From the NCBI GenBank assembly GCA_905250025.1, contig CAJNOJ010000020.1, positions 124,001 to 188,000 on the forward strand: DNA of 64,000 bases, given 5' to 3'. The notes under the pieces were generated by a model. That model saw only the letters and a program-made list of their open reading frames with translations. It did not search any database and was not told the DNA's origin. Positions 11,153 to 23,700 of the stretch are shown piece after piece (position 1 is the first letter of the stretch; each line of letters begins with the position of its first letter). A program made the position numbers and the translations under genes. The DNA is from Adineta ricciae (Eukaryota; Rotifera; Eurotatoria; Adinetida; Adinetidae).

Positions 11153-12571
11153 ATGAACAAACATCGATTACGTTCTGTGCTTCTGAAGTTGGACGCTCGT
11201 TTAACTGAGGATGACCGACAACGTTTTCATTTCTTCATGGGGAATAATGTTCCTCGACGAATTAGGGATGATAAATCGCTGAATGGAACACTTTCCCTAC
11301 TGGAATCGCTTTTCGATCGAGATATAATCAATGAACGAGATTTTACGTTTTTGATCGATGCTTTTGAAGAAATCGAATGCTTCGATGCGGCAAAGCTCTT
11401 ACGAGGTTTCTTCTTTTCTTTTTCCTATATCTGTTTAAAAATTTTCTTAAGAACATAGAGCAATATTGCAATCATTAGGTTCGAGACACTCAGTACAAAG
11501 CTTAGTATCGATAATGCCACCAGTAAGAGATGGACTCTTATCTAGTGTTATCAACGATCAAGACAATGAAAAAGACGGAATCGTTATATTTAATCGTAAG
11601 TTAATCTTCATTTATTTATCGTTATTCTAGTTTTATTTTAGAACTGTTCAATACACCGCTTACTAATCTACAAAACAATCACAATACAACTAATGTTCGT
11701 ACTGAAAATGAAGGAGCAGAAGTTACTTTATTAAACAATCGTGAGAAGTCATCGTCCTCAGGTCAATTTTCCTTGAGGAATTTTTTGTCAAGACATGTTT
11801 ACATTTTATTGGTTATCTGTGTGTTATTAGTAGTATTAGCAACATTGTTAAGCCTTGTGATTAAAAAGAACAATCAAATTTCACATTTTGAACAACAAAC
11901 TTCGCAAGTTAAACAACAAATCTCACAGTTTGAGCAACGAATAGCACAGTATGCACAACAGATATCAGAATTTAGACAGAACACAAGTAATTTGGACAAT
12001 GAAAAACGTAAGTTATTCGCGGTATGAATACTCCACGGAAAAATACCTTCGATCATTTTCAGAAAGAACGATCCTGAAGCTCGGTACGACGTTTGGTGGA
12101 GATGGGGGTGGCCACTTTGATGATTCAGAAGCAGATAATTTTACGCATTCCTGTTATTTGAGTGGATTAGAGACAGGAGGTGATGATGACTCCTTGGTTC
12201 ACGTACAATTTTTTTATTCATCTTCGAAAGGCGGCGATAAAGTCATCCAAGGTCCAACTCATGGCGATAAAAGATTTTCTAAAACTTCACGAAAATTTAC
12301 TCTCAACGAAGGAGAGGCATTTGTCAAAGTTCAAGTATATTTTAACCATCGGAAGGTAATTATGGGAGATAAGTCAACGAGGAATGTTCTTATACTAACA
12401 GGAATACAGTTCGCCACCACGATAGGTCGATTAAGTCCTTTCTTTGGAAAACGCTCTGGCCATGAATTCAGCGAGAATTCCACTGGTTTTATTGTTAGTT
12501 ATGTAACTGGAAGAAGTGGTATACTCATCGATCAGCTACGATTTGCTTGGTATCGAAATCCTGCTGTATAA
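11153..12571 (+). CDS. DED - transmembrane - coiled coil - jacalin-like lectin protein
   Basis: Four exons in frame: 11153-11405, 11461-11595, 11642-12007, 12063-12571 (420 residues). Residues about 3-84 match the death effector domain pattern: an LLxKLDARLTEDD helix, an HFFMGNNVPRR block like the FLxxxxIPxR of caspase-8 DEDs, then LSLLESLFDRDIINERDFTFL; the RxDL motif near the end is replaced by CFDAAKLL. A polar linker follows, then one strong membrane helix (about 182-203), a Q/E-rich coiled coil (about 206-250), and a jacalin-like beta-prism (about 256-420) with GGDGGGHFDD at its start and GRSGILIDQL near its end, the places where jacalins bind sugar. Basic residues flank both ends of the helix, so topology is inferred: DED in the cytosol, lectin outside (type II). 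In known animals DEDs recruit caspase-8/FADD-type proteins. No catalytic domain is present, so it should act as a receptor or adaptor. I know of no described protein with this architecture. Confidence 0.85.
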
Positions 12572-12827
12572 TTTCTTCTTGTGTCGAACTGTTAATCTGT
12601 CATTTTCATTCGTGCTGAATGTGATGTAGAATGTGAGAATTTTATTAACAAAAACACGGGTTCAGCGAAAAACGAAAGGCCCCAAATCGACATCATTGCA
12701 AAATTCACGTTTGATGATCAAATATCCATACAAAAATGAGATTCTCTTGCTCATAAAACGTACAATCGTTGATGTAAGCAACATGTAAAAAGCGACAATA
12801 TATCAGAAAAACATATTTTATCAACAC

Positions 12828-14066
12828 TTATGATATCTTCTGAAACAAATTTGTGTTATTAGGTAACTGTCGTGCATAAGCCTTTACTTTCTGCTTCCAA
12901 AAGTCAGCATTTTCTTTCATTCTTTCCATATTTGCCAGTACAAGTGAATCACCGGTACCGTACCATGGTGTATTCGACTTTGTATCATAGCCGAGTCTCT
13001 TTAACATTGGTGCTAATGCATCTAGTTCTTGTCGAACATCATTCGGTACATGACCAAACCATTTCGTCAACGCTTCTAGATTAATCGGTTTGATTACTTG
13101 ATCGGATGAGTGTTCCGTTCTATGCAAAGAAGAAAAATAGTTGTATTTTGCATATTATGGAAAGAATCTTTACTTCGACAATGAAATTTTCTTTCCAATT
13201 AATTCTTCATGATGAAGAACGCTATCAACCCAGGGAACATCTAGGAATTTCAATATATTTTCGATTGATTTTTTCGGTTGAAGCACAAGTTGTTCATAAT
13301 AGACCATCATGCATCGATTGCGACCAATCTGTTGACATTGTTGAAACATGGTTTCAATTCCTTTATTCCACATTTTCAAATTTTGTCGATAATCAGTTTG
13401 ACTAAAACCAGTTATCGTCACTTTGCGTGTCATCACGGAATGTATCACAGCGCGTGCATCACGTATTAGAAGAAGAAATTTCGAATTTGGAAATATAGAC
13501 GCAACATATGTCGCATATTTGAGAACAAAGGGATCTTTATCACAAAGAATATCCGCTGATAGACTATGATGAAGTAGAATTTCGTAAACGAACGCCCGAA
13601 CGGCAGAGTCGAGAATAGCTTCCGTCATACCACCAGCTATAAGTCTATAGGAAGAATAAAGAATAAACTGAAATTATAATCAAATATCTTACCGATTCCA
13701 TTCAACAGGCGACTTTTTCCATGCAGCTCTCATACTTAATATTCTCGGTATAACTCTCGTCTCTTCTCCACATCTGATAAGCGGATGTGAATCAAGAATT
13801 GCACGCATCAACGTGGTACCACTTCGTGGCATACCACCAATAAATATTGCCGGTTTAGACGACGAAACATTACGGTTGTTTGTTTGAACATCACTCGTAC
13901 CAATGGATTTCGTTAGACATGTTTGCGAAAAAATTGGATATTTGGAAAAAAGCGTAGAAAAACTGAGTATGATTACGGTCAAAACTAGTGAAATAAGCCA
14001 AAGATTTCGTGTTAATCGTTGATACATATTACATAAATTGCGACGTCGAATAGAACAGCATAGCAT
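12828..14066 (-). CDS. Protein-tyrosine sulfotransferase (TPST)
   Basis: Golgi type II membrane enzyme that transfers sulfate from PAPS to tyrosines of secreted and membrane proteins. Three exons: 13693-14066, 13174-13644, 12828-13119 (378 residues, close to the usual 370). The start chosen is the ATG at 14066; the frame is open further upstream but only with a TTG. A short basic tail and one membrane helix (about residues 25-45) are followed by [19 protein letters not shown], the 5'-phosphosulfate loop, and [13 protein letters not shown], which contains the family's catalytic Glu. Then come KDPF and [18 protein letters not shown] (3'-phosphate site), and the C-terminal [18 protein letters not shown] block typical of TPST. 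All key motifs are intact. It is convergent with the lectin gene, 256 bp away. Confidence 0.95.
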
Positions 14067-15132
14067 TCTTATCTGTTGAGAATATTGATTTCTATAAGAT
14101 AAAGAGCAGTGACAATTCTTGTTCGAAAATAATTTCTCTCGTGAATATGTAAACAAAGTTTTGCTATCATTTTTAGTCTAGTTGACGTGATGATACACAG
14201 ACAAAGTTATATCATCGTTTACTCGATTAAATATCAAATATACTTTTCACGCTGTCAGTTCGTCAACGCATATATGCAAACTTACACAGTTGTTTTTTCT
14301 TTGCTGCAGGAAACTCCATCATTTGCTGCATTTACATTTTCAGTATATTTCTTCTTTACTCCATCTGAAATGAATAACAATTACAAAATGTGGACATTTT
14401 CTATATATAGTTCTTCTTTTCTTTTTCCTCACACACAGGCATACTGGTATACTATTGACGCTTTCTCTCCCTCTCTTTATTAATTCTATGTGACAAAGTA
14501 ATTGAATACTAATAAAACAGTACACGCTCGAAGAATGACTATACGAATTATAGCAGATTGAAAAGGAAAGAAGACTGATAGAATTCAAACGTAGTATGTC
14601 TAACTCTTAGATTTCATAGATTAAAGTAATAATAAAACACGTGTTTTTGTAGAACATTAGCAATAGTACAGTAGGAATAGGTGCCATTTATGATAGATTC
14701 TCTGCCAGAATTTGGTTGGATTTTGATACATACGAATAGAAGTCACATTGAGACTGTCGATAGGTGTCGTTGAAAATTTTCTCGAAACGACATTGCTGTG
14801 TTGAATTATTTGTCTTCAGAATGAAATCTGTGTTTTTGCTCAATAAATAGTGTTTAATCGAAAATAACAACGCTAAATAAAACAACATGTAGTGTAGTCA
14901 CAACGATGAATGAAATAAAGATGATTGCAGAGATACAGAAGAAAGATTTGAAAGTTGGAAACAACGTCGAGAAATAGAGAGATTAATAGATATAAATATA
15001 TATGACTTATAGATTTAAAATTCATTTTTAACCAAAGAAAGAGGAATGAATGATAAAAACAAACAGACAACAACGAGAAAACAACCAAATTTATCTTGTA
15101 TTCTAATTCACCGTTTGTTAATGAATTCTTTT
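14067..15132. other. Spacer between TPST and SGSM genes
   Basis: No supportable exon on either strand. It holds the 5' flank of TPST and the 3' flank of the SGSM gene. ORFs up to 98 codons are low-complexity and aromatic-rich, with no recognisable domain. Confidence 0.5.
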
Positions 15133-17638
15133 CATTTATTATCAATTAACTTTTGTAATTCCAGGACGAGTTCACGTGCCATACGAAGAATTTCTTGCGC
15201 GTCATGTCGTTCAGCCATTTCTACAAATGAAGAAATCATTCAGACGAAACCTTTCAAAAAGATCGAACCATTGAAAAATTTGATGATATCGGTAAAATCC
15301 ATTCGATTATCTAAGATAATGTCTCGGTATGATTTCATCATTGCTAATGCGATGAACAAAGCAAATCGTCGAGAAACCGTACGTCGTGCAGCAGTTATAG
15401 TTTCCCATATTAAAAATATGTCATCATAAACATATTCTAAAGAAGATGATAACATGAAATACATTATTGTTTAGGAGTAATACGTACCGCGTTTGAAGTC
15501 AAGTAAAAACCATCGATAACAGAAATAAAAATGAGTAAAATCTCCTGTGCGGTGGATGTGTTCGTAGAGTTCGAAATCAAGGATTTGTAATAATGAACGC
15601 ATATGTCCGAAATGTTCATCCATGCCGGTGCCATGTGGAAAATTTGGCAACAAACGTTTCATTACATGACAAAAGCAACTATAAGTCATGACTTCTAAAA
15701 TNTGTTCCTTTTCAAACCATAACGGCGGATCAAGTTGACCATGCGGCGCAAGACCACTTTCCAGACAAGACAGAAACGCTAATAGATGGCCGCCTTTATC
15801 TTTGATATGTAATGGAGGATATTGAACACCATCACGACCAACAAGAACAATTCGATCGCCGTCAGCTGAAATCGAAAAACTAGAACTCGTTCATCGCATC
15901 GTTTCATTTACCATGATGATGACAATGGAGATAGACAATTGAAGACATGTTCACGGAGATTGCGTAATCCCAGAGGATGCTATTTCGTTTCGGTGGATCG
16001 GCTGTAGTATTACTGTCGACGGAGCTTGGATCTTGACAGTTCTCCTTCGATGCTTTTGTTCCATTCATTAGTTGATTTGGTGTCCATTTTAATGCCATAC
16101 CGTCTTGTGTCAAATGTAACGAAAGGTAACCAGGAATTGGGTCATGGCCCAGAATCTGACAAGACAGAATTTAGTCAACAAAACACTTCAAAGATAAGCT
16201 AAGTAAATACACATGCGTAACACTCGTAAATAGAACTCATTTTTTTGTCTCACTGAACTTTTAATAGGATGAATATGGAGCTTATTCACTCTAATTAATT
16301 TACCGGTTGAACAAGAACATTGTTTTTCCCGTAGATCAGTTGCGATTTAGCATTCTGATGCAATGATTCGACGTATTCTTTGCCTGTATTCGTTGCTATC
16401 GACATAGATCGATTATTTCGTTGATTATCTTCACTCGATGAACTTGCATGACGTTTCAACTAGAAAGATATCATTCGAAACGATAGTTTTTGTATACGAT
16501 GACTTTCATCGTTATTTACATTGATTTGTAAACTTGGTCGATATTTTGGTGAGTGAGGATCATGAACATTGATCATCATAGCTGTCGAACTTGATACTGT
16601 TCGATTTCCGCTATGCATTCGATGTCGTTGGACAAGTTCATTGGCATGCGGATCTGTCCAAAGATGATCGGATGTTTTGACTCCTGTAAACTCCAATGCA
16701 CATGGACCCACTATATTTAAGAACAACGTCATTTAATGATGAAAGAAATTTTCAGTTTAGTTTTACCAAGTAATGAAGCGAGAATTGGACCTTGAACAGA
16801 ATTGCAAACCAGTGCGTATGGTTCGTAGTATTTTCTAGAAGTATACCGTGAACTGAAGCGTCTATCCTTTAGTTTCGTATTACATACGAGCTGTTATTCA
16901 CAATGTATTCGACGATTGTATGAAGAGATCGATGGATAAGTGCCGTTCGAATCCATAAATAACGATTATATACAGCAGATCGAATCGATCGATGTTGAAT
17001 TTCTTCACTGTTAGCTAATTTCCTTTGAATAGAATAAACATAATTAACTTATTGCGATTCATACGGTCACTGCCTATCTCTCCAATAAAAGAATGCAGCC
17101 ATCCTATATCTATATTAGTATCTCTGACGAATGTGCAGTTCATACTTTGAAAAGCTGAATAAATTAGTTGATTCTTCACTGTAACGATTATCGTTATCAA
17201 CAAGTTTCACAACTTCTGTTGCCGACGGACAAGATTTGGCGATTTTTTGTAATAGTGCCATTGTGGTGCTCGTTTTGAACAGGCCGACTGCTCGTCTTTT
17301 CAAGCCGTGTAGAAGACATGCTTCAACTGCACCTAAATCATTGCAAACGTAGAAGAAACATAAATCAAGAACGGGTCGATTCCTACTGGAAAACGTTGTT
17401 ATACTACAATTTTCTTCGTGTATGCATTTTTTCATAACTGCTTCTTCCATCATTTGTTTGACCTGAGTGAAAAGTGAGATCGAATCGAAGCAAAACTTAA
17501 CGAACGACTTACTTCTCGTTTGACATTCCAGAGCAGTTTTTGACGAAGTTGATCTTGCTCTTGAAAAACAGAGGAAATGAATATAACTGATTTGTGCAAC
17601 GAATTTTTACCGTCAATCTCAATATTTGATTCGCTCAT
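15133..17638 (-). CDS. SGSM: Small G protein signaling modulator (RUN + TBC RabGAP), internally incomplete
   Basis: Matches SGSM1/SGSM2, which bind RAP/RAB GTPases and have RUN and TBC domains. ATG at 17638. The RUN domain ([21 protein letters not shown]..., then [18 protein letters not shown] and an LVDNDN block) is at about 17580-17160. The conserved middle region follows: [20 protein letters not shown] (about 16700), [12 protein letters not shown] (about 16080), and [26 protein letters not shown] (about 15800-15720). Then come the last part of [42 protein letters not shown], and a tail ending [10 protein letters not shown] at 15133. In SGSM proteins several hundred residues, including the IxxDxxR Arg finger and YxQG Gln finger of TBC, lie between DPPLW and the block TYSCFCxLMKR. 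Here these join directly, and an ambiguous base N sits at the join (15702). I read this as an assembly gap more than a real loss. Confidence 0.9.
15702..15702. other. Ambiguous base (N), probable collapsed assembly gap
   Basis: The only N noticed in the window. It falls precisely where the SGSM protein lacks the long middle segment and the catalytic half of its TBC domain. A one-base N may stand for a gap of unknown length. Confidence 0.7.
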
Positions 17639-19291
17639 TTGTTTTTTTTTTCTTCTTCCACTTCTTAGATATTAAACATTTCAATAGGAATAGAGGAAAA
17701 CAAATATAACTAAGTGTTTGATTACTATATTGTCAATTATTCTGTTTTCTTTTCCTTCTGTTCCCAGAGCATTAGGAAAAGAATCGATATAGAAAGTGTG
17801 CATGCTAACTAGCATTAATTTGAGTTAACGCTTAGACACCAATGGAAATTAAGATCACATCGCAATTGGAAGATTTGCGAAAGAATTTCAAAATTTTCTT
17901 GAAAAACATTGAAATAAATTAGGCATATAGTTTTTTCTTTAAAAGTATGCATTTATATTAGCGCCATCTATCGAAACTCATCTGTTGTGTTAAAACAGAG
18001 TTAGTACTTCTTGACCGAGATTCAGGAAGGTGCACTTGCTTTTCTATTTCTTCCATTAATGACATTATAATTGGAATAATGCACAAAAGACTTGGTAGGT
18101 GTCACTGACACAAGGAAGTTGTTTCTGGAATTCGATAATATAATATAGGAAATCGTATTCAAGATCATGCGAGAATACTTTAGTATTGTTCCGTCGTTTA
18201 GGCATTTAATAATACTTAAAACATATTAGATTATTATTGTTGTTATTAGCACGGGCAAACCGAATGAAGTGAGCAGGAATATCATGAATATAAATTGATG
18301 TGTGTTTTTATACAAATCAATGAATAAGAGTAATATGATGTTTCGCAGATGATCATCTGAGCATATATATTAATGTTGCTAAGGTTTTTTTGGCGCTTCC
18401 GTCAAACTTGGGCATGTGGAAACTTCATAAAACGCGCACGTTTGTACTCAGTAGAAAGTCATTTTTTAATGAATTCTACATTTGATGTTTACGGAGGTAA
18501 ATATTAAAGTAGCGTTATCAAATCGATCGCATTATTAATGGAAATTCTCTAATGATCTATTAACTATGTATATATAGACATAATCACGATTAGAAACACC
18601 ATGTTTTTGAAGAAAACAATATGTTACTTAATGAAAATACGGGAATAATGTATTTATATATCGCATTAGTCGCTATTGACTATGGTCGGTAGTTTCAAAA
18701 ATAAACTTTCTTTGCACGTTAACAGTTTATTAAACAAAGAACTATCTCCTCAGGGTGGCCAGGGTATTATTTCTGAAAGTTAAGGATCCAATCTCAAAAC
18801 TCATCATGATAATTTAATTAATTCTAATTATTAAATTGCACAAGTAAATACTTTCTAATATTTCACCAGACAACCTTTGTTATCACATACAGAACATGAC
18901 ACGCAGGGATAGGTCATGTTTCTTAATATATTTCACGCAAATTTCGATTCTAGAAATAGTTTTTCTCGAGGTTAATACACGCAATGAATAGTGCGCTGTG
19001 ATCGAGGTAAGAATTCTTTTCACTGTTGACATGCAGATGTATCAATGAATTGGTCTCGATTACGATGATAAACAATCTCTAAACAACATGTTGCGTTAAT
19101 TCTACTAGACAGTTTTGCTTTTTAACATGAGTGACAAATGAACAAATATGTTTCGACGATTTGAAAATGATTTCTATTCCTGCTCAACGAGACAGGAAAT
19201 GAGTTTCTTCTTTATGCCGATCCAAATATTGAAAGTAAGTCTGACGAAGGTCTTTTATTGAACGAACACAACGTAGAAAACATGGATAAAA
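17639..19291. other. Spacer between SGSM and GPCR genes
   Basis: AT-rich, no ORF of note on either strand. It contains the 5' flank of the SGSM gene and the 3' flank of the GPCR gene. No repeats beyond short AT runs were recognised. Confidence 0.5.
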
Positions 19292-20710
19292 CTAAGTTTG
19301 AAATGATACCGTATGTCCATTAAGCGAATTTTTGGCCTTGCAATAATCTGTCGTGGTTGTTGTAAGCAAAGTTTTACAATCAGACGACCTTGATTCATCA
19401 CACACGGTTTGTGCAACTGCTGCTGGAAGGAGGAGGGTTCGGTTCTTAACGGTCGTCTTCAATGAAATTTGTTTTAATTTTGACGTATTTGAACAATGAA
19501 ATATCTCGCGTAATTGTCGCCGAAATAGAGACGACGTGGCTGAATAGAGAAAAACGTTGCAACAACAATTTAGGTAACGAAATGTTTGAGTTAATGTAAA
19601 CAGAGTCGGGTCAGGGATTGTCAATTGGCGAATCTGCATATAAAACCAATAGATTCTACAAAAAAGATTAGACAGTTATTTGATAGATTTCAAAGTCAAT
19701 TCCTACTGGAATGGAAATGACATGACCATGAAAGCAATGGCGACTGTGATTAACATAAAGGTGATGTTTCGATCAGTATTTCGCTGTCGTTGTTGCCGTT
19801 TGCGCATCGATGTCGACGCTGATGATGCGCCTGTCCGATGGCCCACTTTCGTCACTTTTAATGAATGCTGAATTGCTGTTTGTTGACGTGCATGTAGTCG
19901 ATAAACGATGAGGATATTTAATATTCCCAGAAAGATAAATGGAGCTATAAAAGAACAGTTCGAAATTTAGTGAAAAACAACGACTGATCTCGTACCGATG
20001 TAAGTAAAGATAACGGATATTGTTCCAAAGATTTTGTATACTGTCGGTTGCACTAATTTGCATCGTTCTCGATCATTCTCTTGTGTTGGATTATAGCTTA
20101 GAATTAATGGGAACCACGCAAAAATCAAACTAGATATTAACGTGTAGCTGATAACAGTAATTAATGTACTTTTGAAAGTGACGTATTTCGCTTTGTCGAA
20201 TGGCTTCCAAACGGAAAACCATCGTTCAACAGAAATAAACACCACAGAATAACCGCTTATTGCGGCGAAGAGAAGGTCGAAATAACCATGAAAATGACTA
20301 AAAATAAATGCGAATTGGCGCTCTATCTCGGGCAGAAAGAAAAGAAACAAGATTACATACCACCAGAATGTCGATTCATCTGACAATAAACCACCGAAAA
20401 GCTCCGGTAAGATGATGTTAAATAATGAAGTTATTAACAAAAGAATATCACTGAGCGCGAGAACAATAGTAAATATCGAGACACAAAATTTAATCATTTC
20501 ACGACGAGCAAAAACCAGTATAGACAATAGATTTCCAATGATACCAACAGCAACCGAACATGGCATTACCACATGGGTACATATATAAACAATAGCATTC
20601 GTATCATCACTACTACTACTACTATTCGAACTGATAGTGTTGTTAAGTGCATCGGCCATATTTTTATGATAATCTAAATGATAATCATGTGAATCTAAAA
20701 AAGAATTCAT
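19292..20710 (-). CDS. Rhodopsin-like G protein-coupled receptor
   Basis: Three exons: 19996-20710, 19707-19944, 19292-19655 (438 residues). An extracellular N-terminus with N-glycosylation sequons and a Ser run (about residues 23-35) precedes TM1 (AVGIIGNLLSILVFARR, with the GN motif), TM2 (LALSDILLLITSLFN), TM3 ending in SVERW (an ERW version of DRY), TM4 and TM5, a long basic third loop (RKRQQRQRNTDRN), TM6 (ITFMLITVAIAFMVMSFPFQIYW) and TM7 with NCCCNVFLYS in place of NPxxY. The Cys-rich, Ser/Thr-rich tail ends at 19292. The GNLLS/LALSD/ERW pattern is like invertebrate peptide receptors (FMRFamide/myosuppressin-type), but I cannot assign a ligand. Introns fall between TM5 and the third loop and at the end of TM6. 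Confidence 0.9.
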
Positions 20711-23700
20711 AACAAAAGCGTGTTTTTTTTCAATAGAACGTCAAATTTATTTTTCCTCTAAGATAGTTTATCATATCTACGTAAGAGATGTGGGAGTGAA
20801 TAGGAAAAGAGTTTATGATTTCCTCCTTATTACATGAATTTCAGGGACAACTCAAGCTAGTCATATTCCACATGGAAGAGTCTCATCGTCAACGGATATC
20901 ACGCAATAGAAAGCAATTCAATTGCAGGTTTCTTTCATTGTAGAAACTCAGTGAGGTAAAACATCATTACCCTCTTCTCACCGTGCTCGAACCTGTCAAA
21001 ATACCTGTTGGAGAACAGATTGATATAAAAAATAATTTGTTGAATAAAAACTCGTCGGTTTCTCGGTGATGCATGAGACGACCAAAACTTCATTCTTCTC
21101 GGTCTTTTTATCCTCGCGCCTACCCATTAAACTAATCGATCATAATCCGATTTGAAAAGAGTTTTTTCTTCTACTCATTAATGAAAAAGAACCTAAGTCC
21201 TCTTTTTCGTACGTGTAAAATTAACATATAAATATGGAATACAATAACCAACTTCGAACATCACTCATTACATCTAATAGAGTACACATCGAATAATTTC
21301 ATTTCCTTGGTAAAATATTACGACAAAACAACGCGTTTCTACTCAATCCTACGACGTCAATATTTACCATCTAAAAGCAATGGAAATAGTATTTCATCCA
21401 GACGCCACGCTTCCATGATTAAGTTTTAATCACCGGCCTAGTTGATTACTTATTGATAGAGAAAATCAGATGATCTGATCTGACGAATATTGATAATAAA
21501 CGGCAATTTCCATAAGACAAATATTGCTTAGCACAATAAGATTATCCATCTGGTGTCCCTATCTTCTTCTTTGTTTCTTGTGAATGCAAAACACTGAATA
21601 CAATTAGATGAAGTCTACTTCGCGTTTCAAATGAGCGAGCGAGCGAGCGAGATAGAGAGAAGGAGAAGTTCAGAGATCTAGTCATTCATATGCATATATT
21701 TGCCTATGAAATAAGAGAAAAATTGATATTGATCGACTTTCTTATGTATCATCATTAATAATTATACACAGACAAGAAAGTTTCATTCGCTTTTAGATTA
21801 TCTTTCGTAGAGAGATAACTACTTATGAATATTGACAGCAAAAGGAAGATATCATTGACTTACTTGATGAAATTTGATGTAGATGAATGATTGGAAACTC
21901 GTTGCTTGGAGTGATGCAAAGAGATGTCTGCCTGCTAATCAGTCAAATGTTGTTGTCAATGATAATAACAAATCATAAAAAGAAATCTCGACAGACGGAA
22001 AGTCACATTTATAATAGAGGGAAGAAAAACTATCGCAAATGCATGTTCAAGTGATGTTTACAGCTTTTCTTTGTTCTTCGTTGTGATTTGTAGCTTCGCT
22101 CTCTTTCTCTTTCTCTCTCTCTCTCTCTCTTACGCTAAATCTGTTATATAAACGTCGCCTATTGGATAACGAGAAAAAACAAGTCGTTTTAAAATTCATC
22201 TATTCTTCACAAAAATTCTCTTATATACAGATGATAATTAACACATCATCATGGTTAAATAATCAAGATAAAATATGTATTCATCCTGAAATCTGAATAC
22301 GATACTTAATTAAGGGCGGTTTTTTGCTCGGAAACCGGATAAAGAAGAATCTTATACTGATGTTTGTTTTTATCTTGGATTCTAGATTAATTCTTCCGCG
22401 AAGAAGAAGATATAGCTGATTCATCCTTCGCAACACACTCTGTCTAGAAATCAGAAGTCAAATCGATTTGATCAAATGTCAATCCGAAACGAGACAGAAC
22501 ATCACTAACGATCACTATCATCGACCTACAACAGCTGCTAATAAAATGTCTTCATCGTACAGGATGATATGAGTTCAGAAGGGTAAGATAATAACCTTAT
22601 TTGTTTTTTGTCAACATCATTTCCCAATCGAGAAAACGATTCAATTTCATCCATGATTGAGAACATTTGTAGAAATGAAAACAAGATAATACTCACATGA
22701 ACTAGAAAAAAAAATCGTTCTATATTCATAGATGAGAATGTTTTGATCGAAAATATGAGAGAAAATGTCTTGCTCAAGAACTCAGAAGAAATCAAACAAT
22801 GAAACGTCATGACATAACTTTCCCCTTTGTTATTTCCGTTCACTAGCTTCCTCTAATTAACGCTTTTCTCTTCTTTTTCGATTCCACCATCTAAATACAT
22901 TCTCATATCTATCCAATAATTGAAAAGGAATACATTATAAATCTTTTTCGAACAATGATCAACAGTACGAAAGCAACAAGCAGAGAAACAAAGTTCATAA
23001 AAATGCCCTACTTCCTATCGATGCACTCACATATTTCTGCAACTTATAAATTAAATATAGTGAACAAACGGCTACCATTTCTAGAAGAAAATTCTCAATG
23101 TGGCATTAATAAATCCCTTGACTCTTCTTGACATTCTGACAGAGTAACAATTAACTACTCATATGTCTACACCTTATATTGTGTTATGTATGAGATTTAT
23201 TCTAACGATAACTTTGAACATGATTTTGTTCAGTTGGTGGAAAAGAGTAAAAGTAATTTCCATGGTAAACAACAAATATTGGATTCTCGATACTTACTAA
23301 ACAAGCAGAAATAATTGCTGATGTGTGCTTTGTAAATATGAAATATACCAAATAGATTCAATTGATTTCAAAGTTTAGCAGGTACCTTTGGACTTGAGCG
23401 AGGAGAGGAGGGTTCTTCGACAAAGGTAATGATCAATGATAATTTGTTGATGAATGAGGTATAAATTATTAATTAACAATAGAAGGAAAACGATCGATCA
23501 TCTCATTTCTGATTGAGTGTTAATATAGTTTAAAAATTGATAACGTAATCGATACTACACGACGTGATTGCTAGAACAAACGGTGAAACCTAATCATGTT
23601 AAGTGGTATAACCTACTCTAATCTGTAAATATGCAGGTTAAAGTCAGATCTCGATGATCTCTACAAATTTGAGTTTGTCCGACAAACGACTTATGTCAGT

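Noticed and set aside
12572..12827. Possible overlap or antisense relation of the lectin and sulfotransferase genes
   Set aside because: The genes converge with 256 bp between stops; ordinary 3' UTRs fill this gap and nothing more can be shown.
13106..13469. Plus-strand ORFs over the sulfotransferase
   Set aside because: Shadows of the TPST exons, which have full family motifs on the minus strand.
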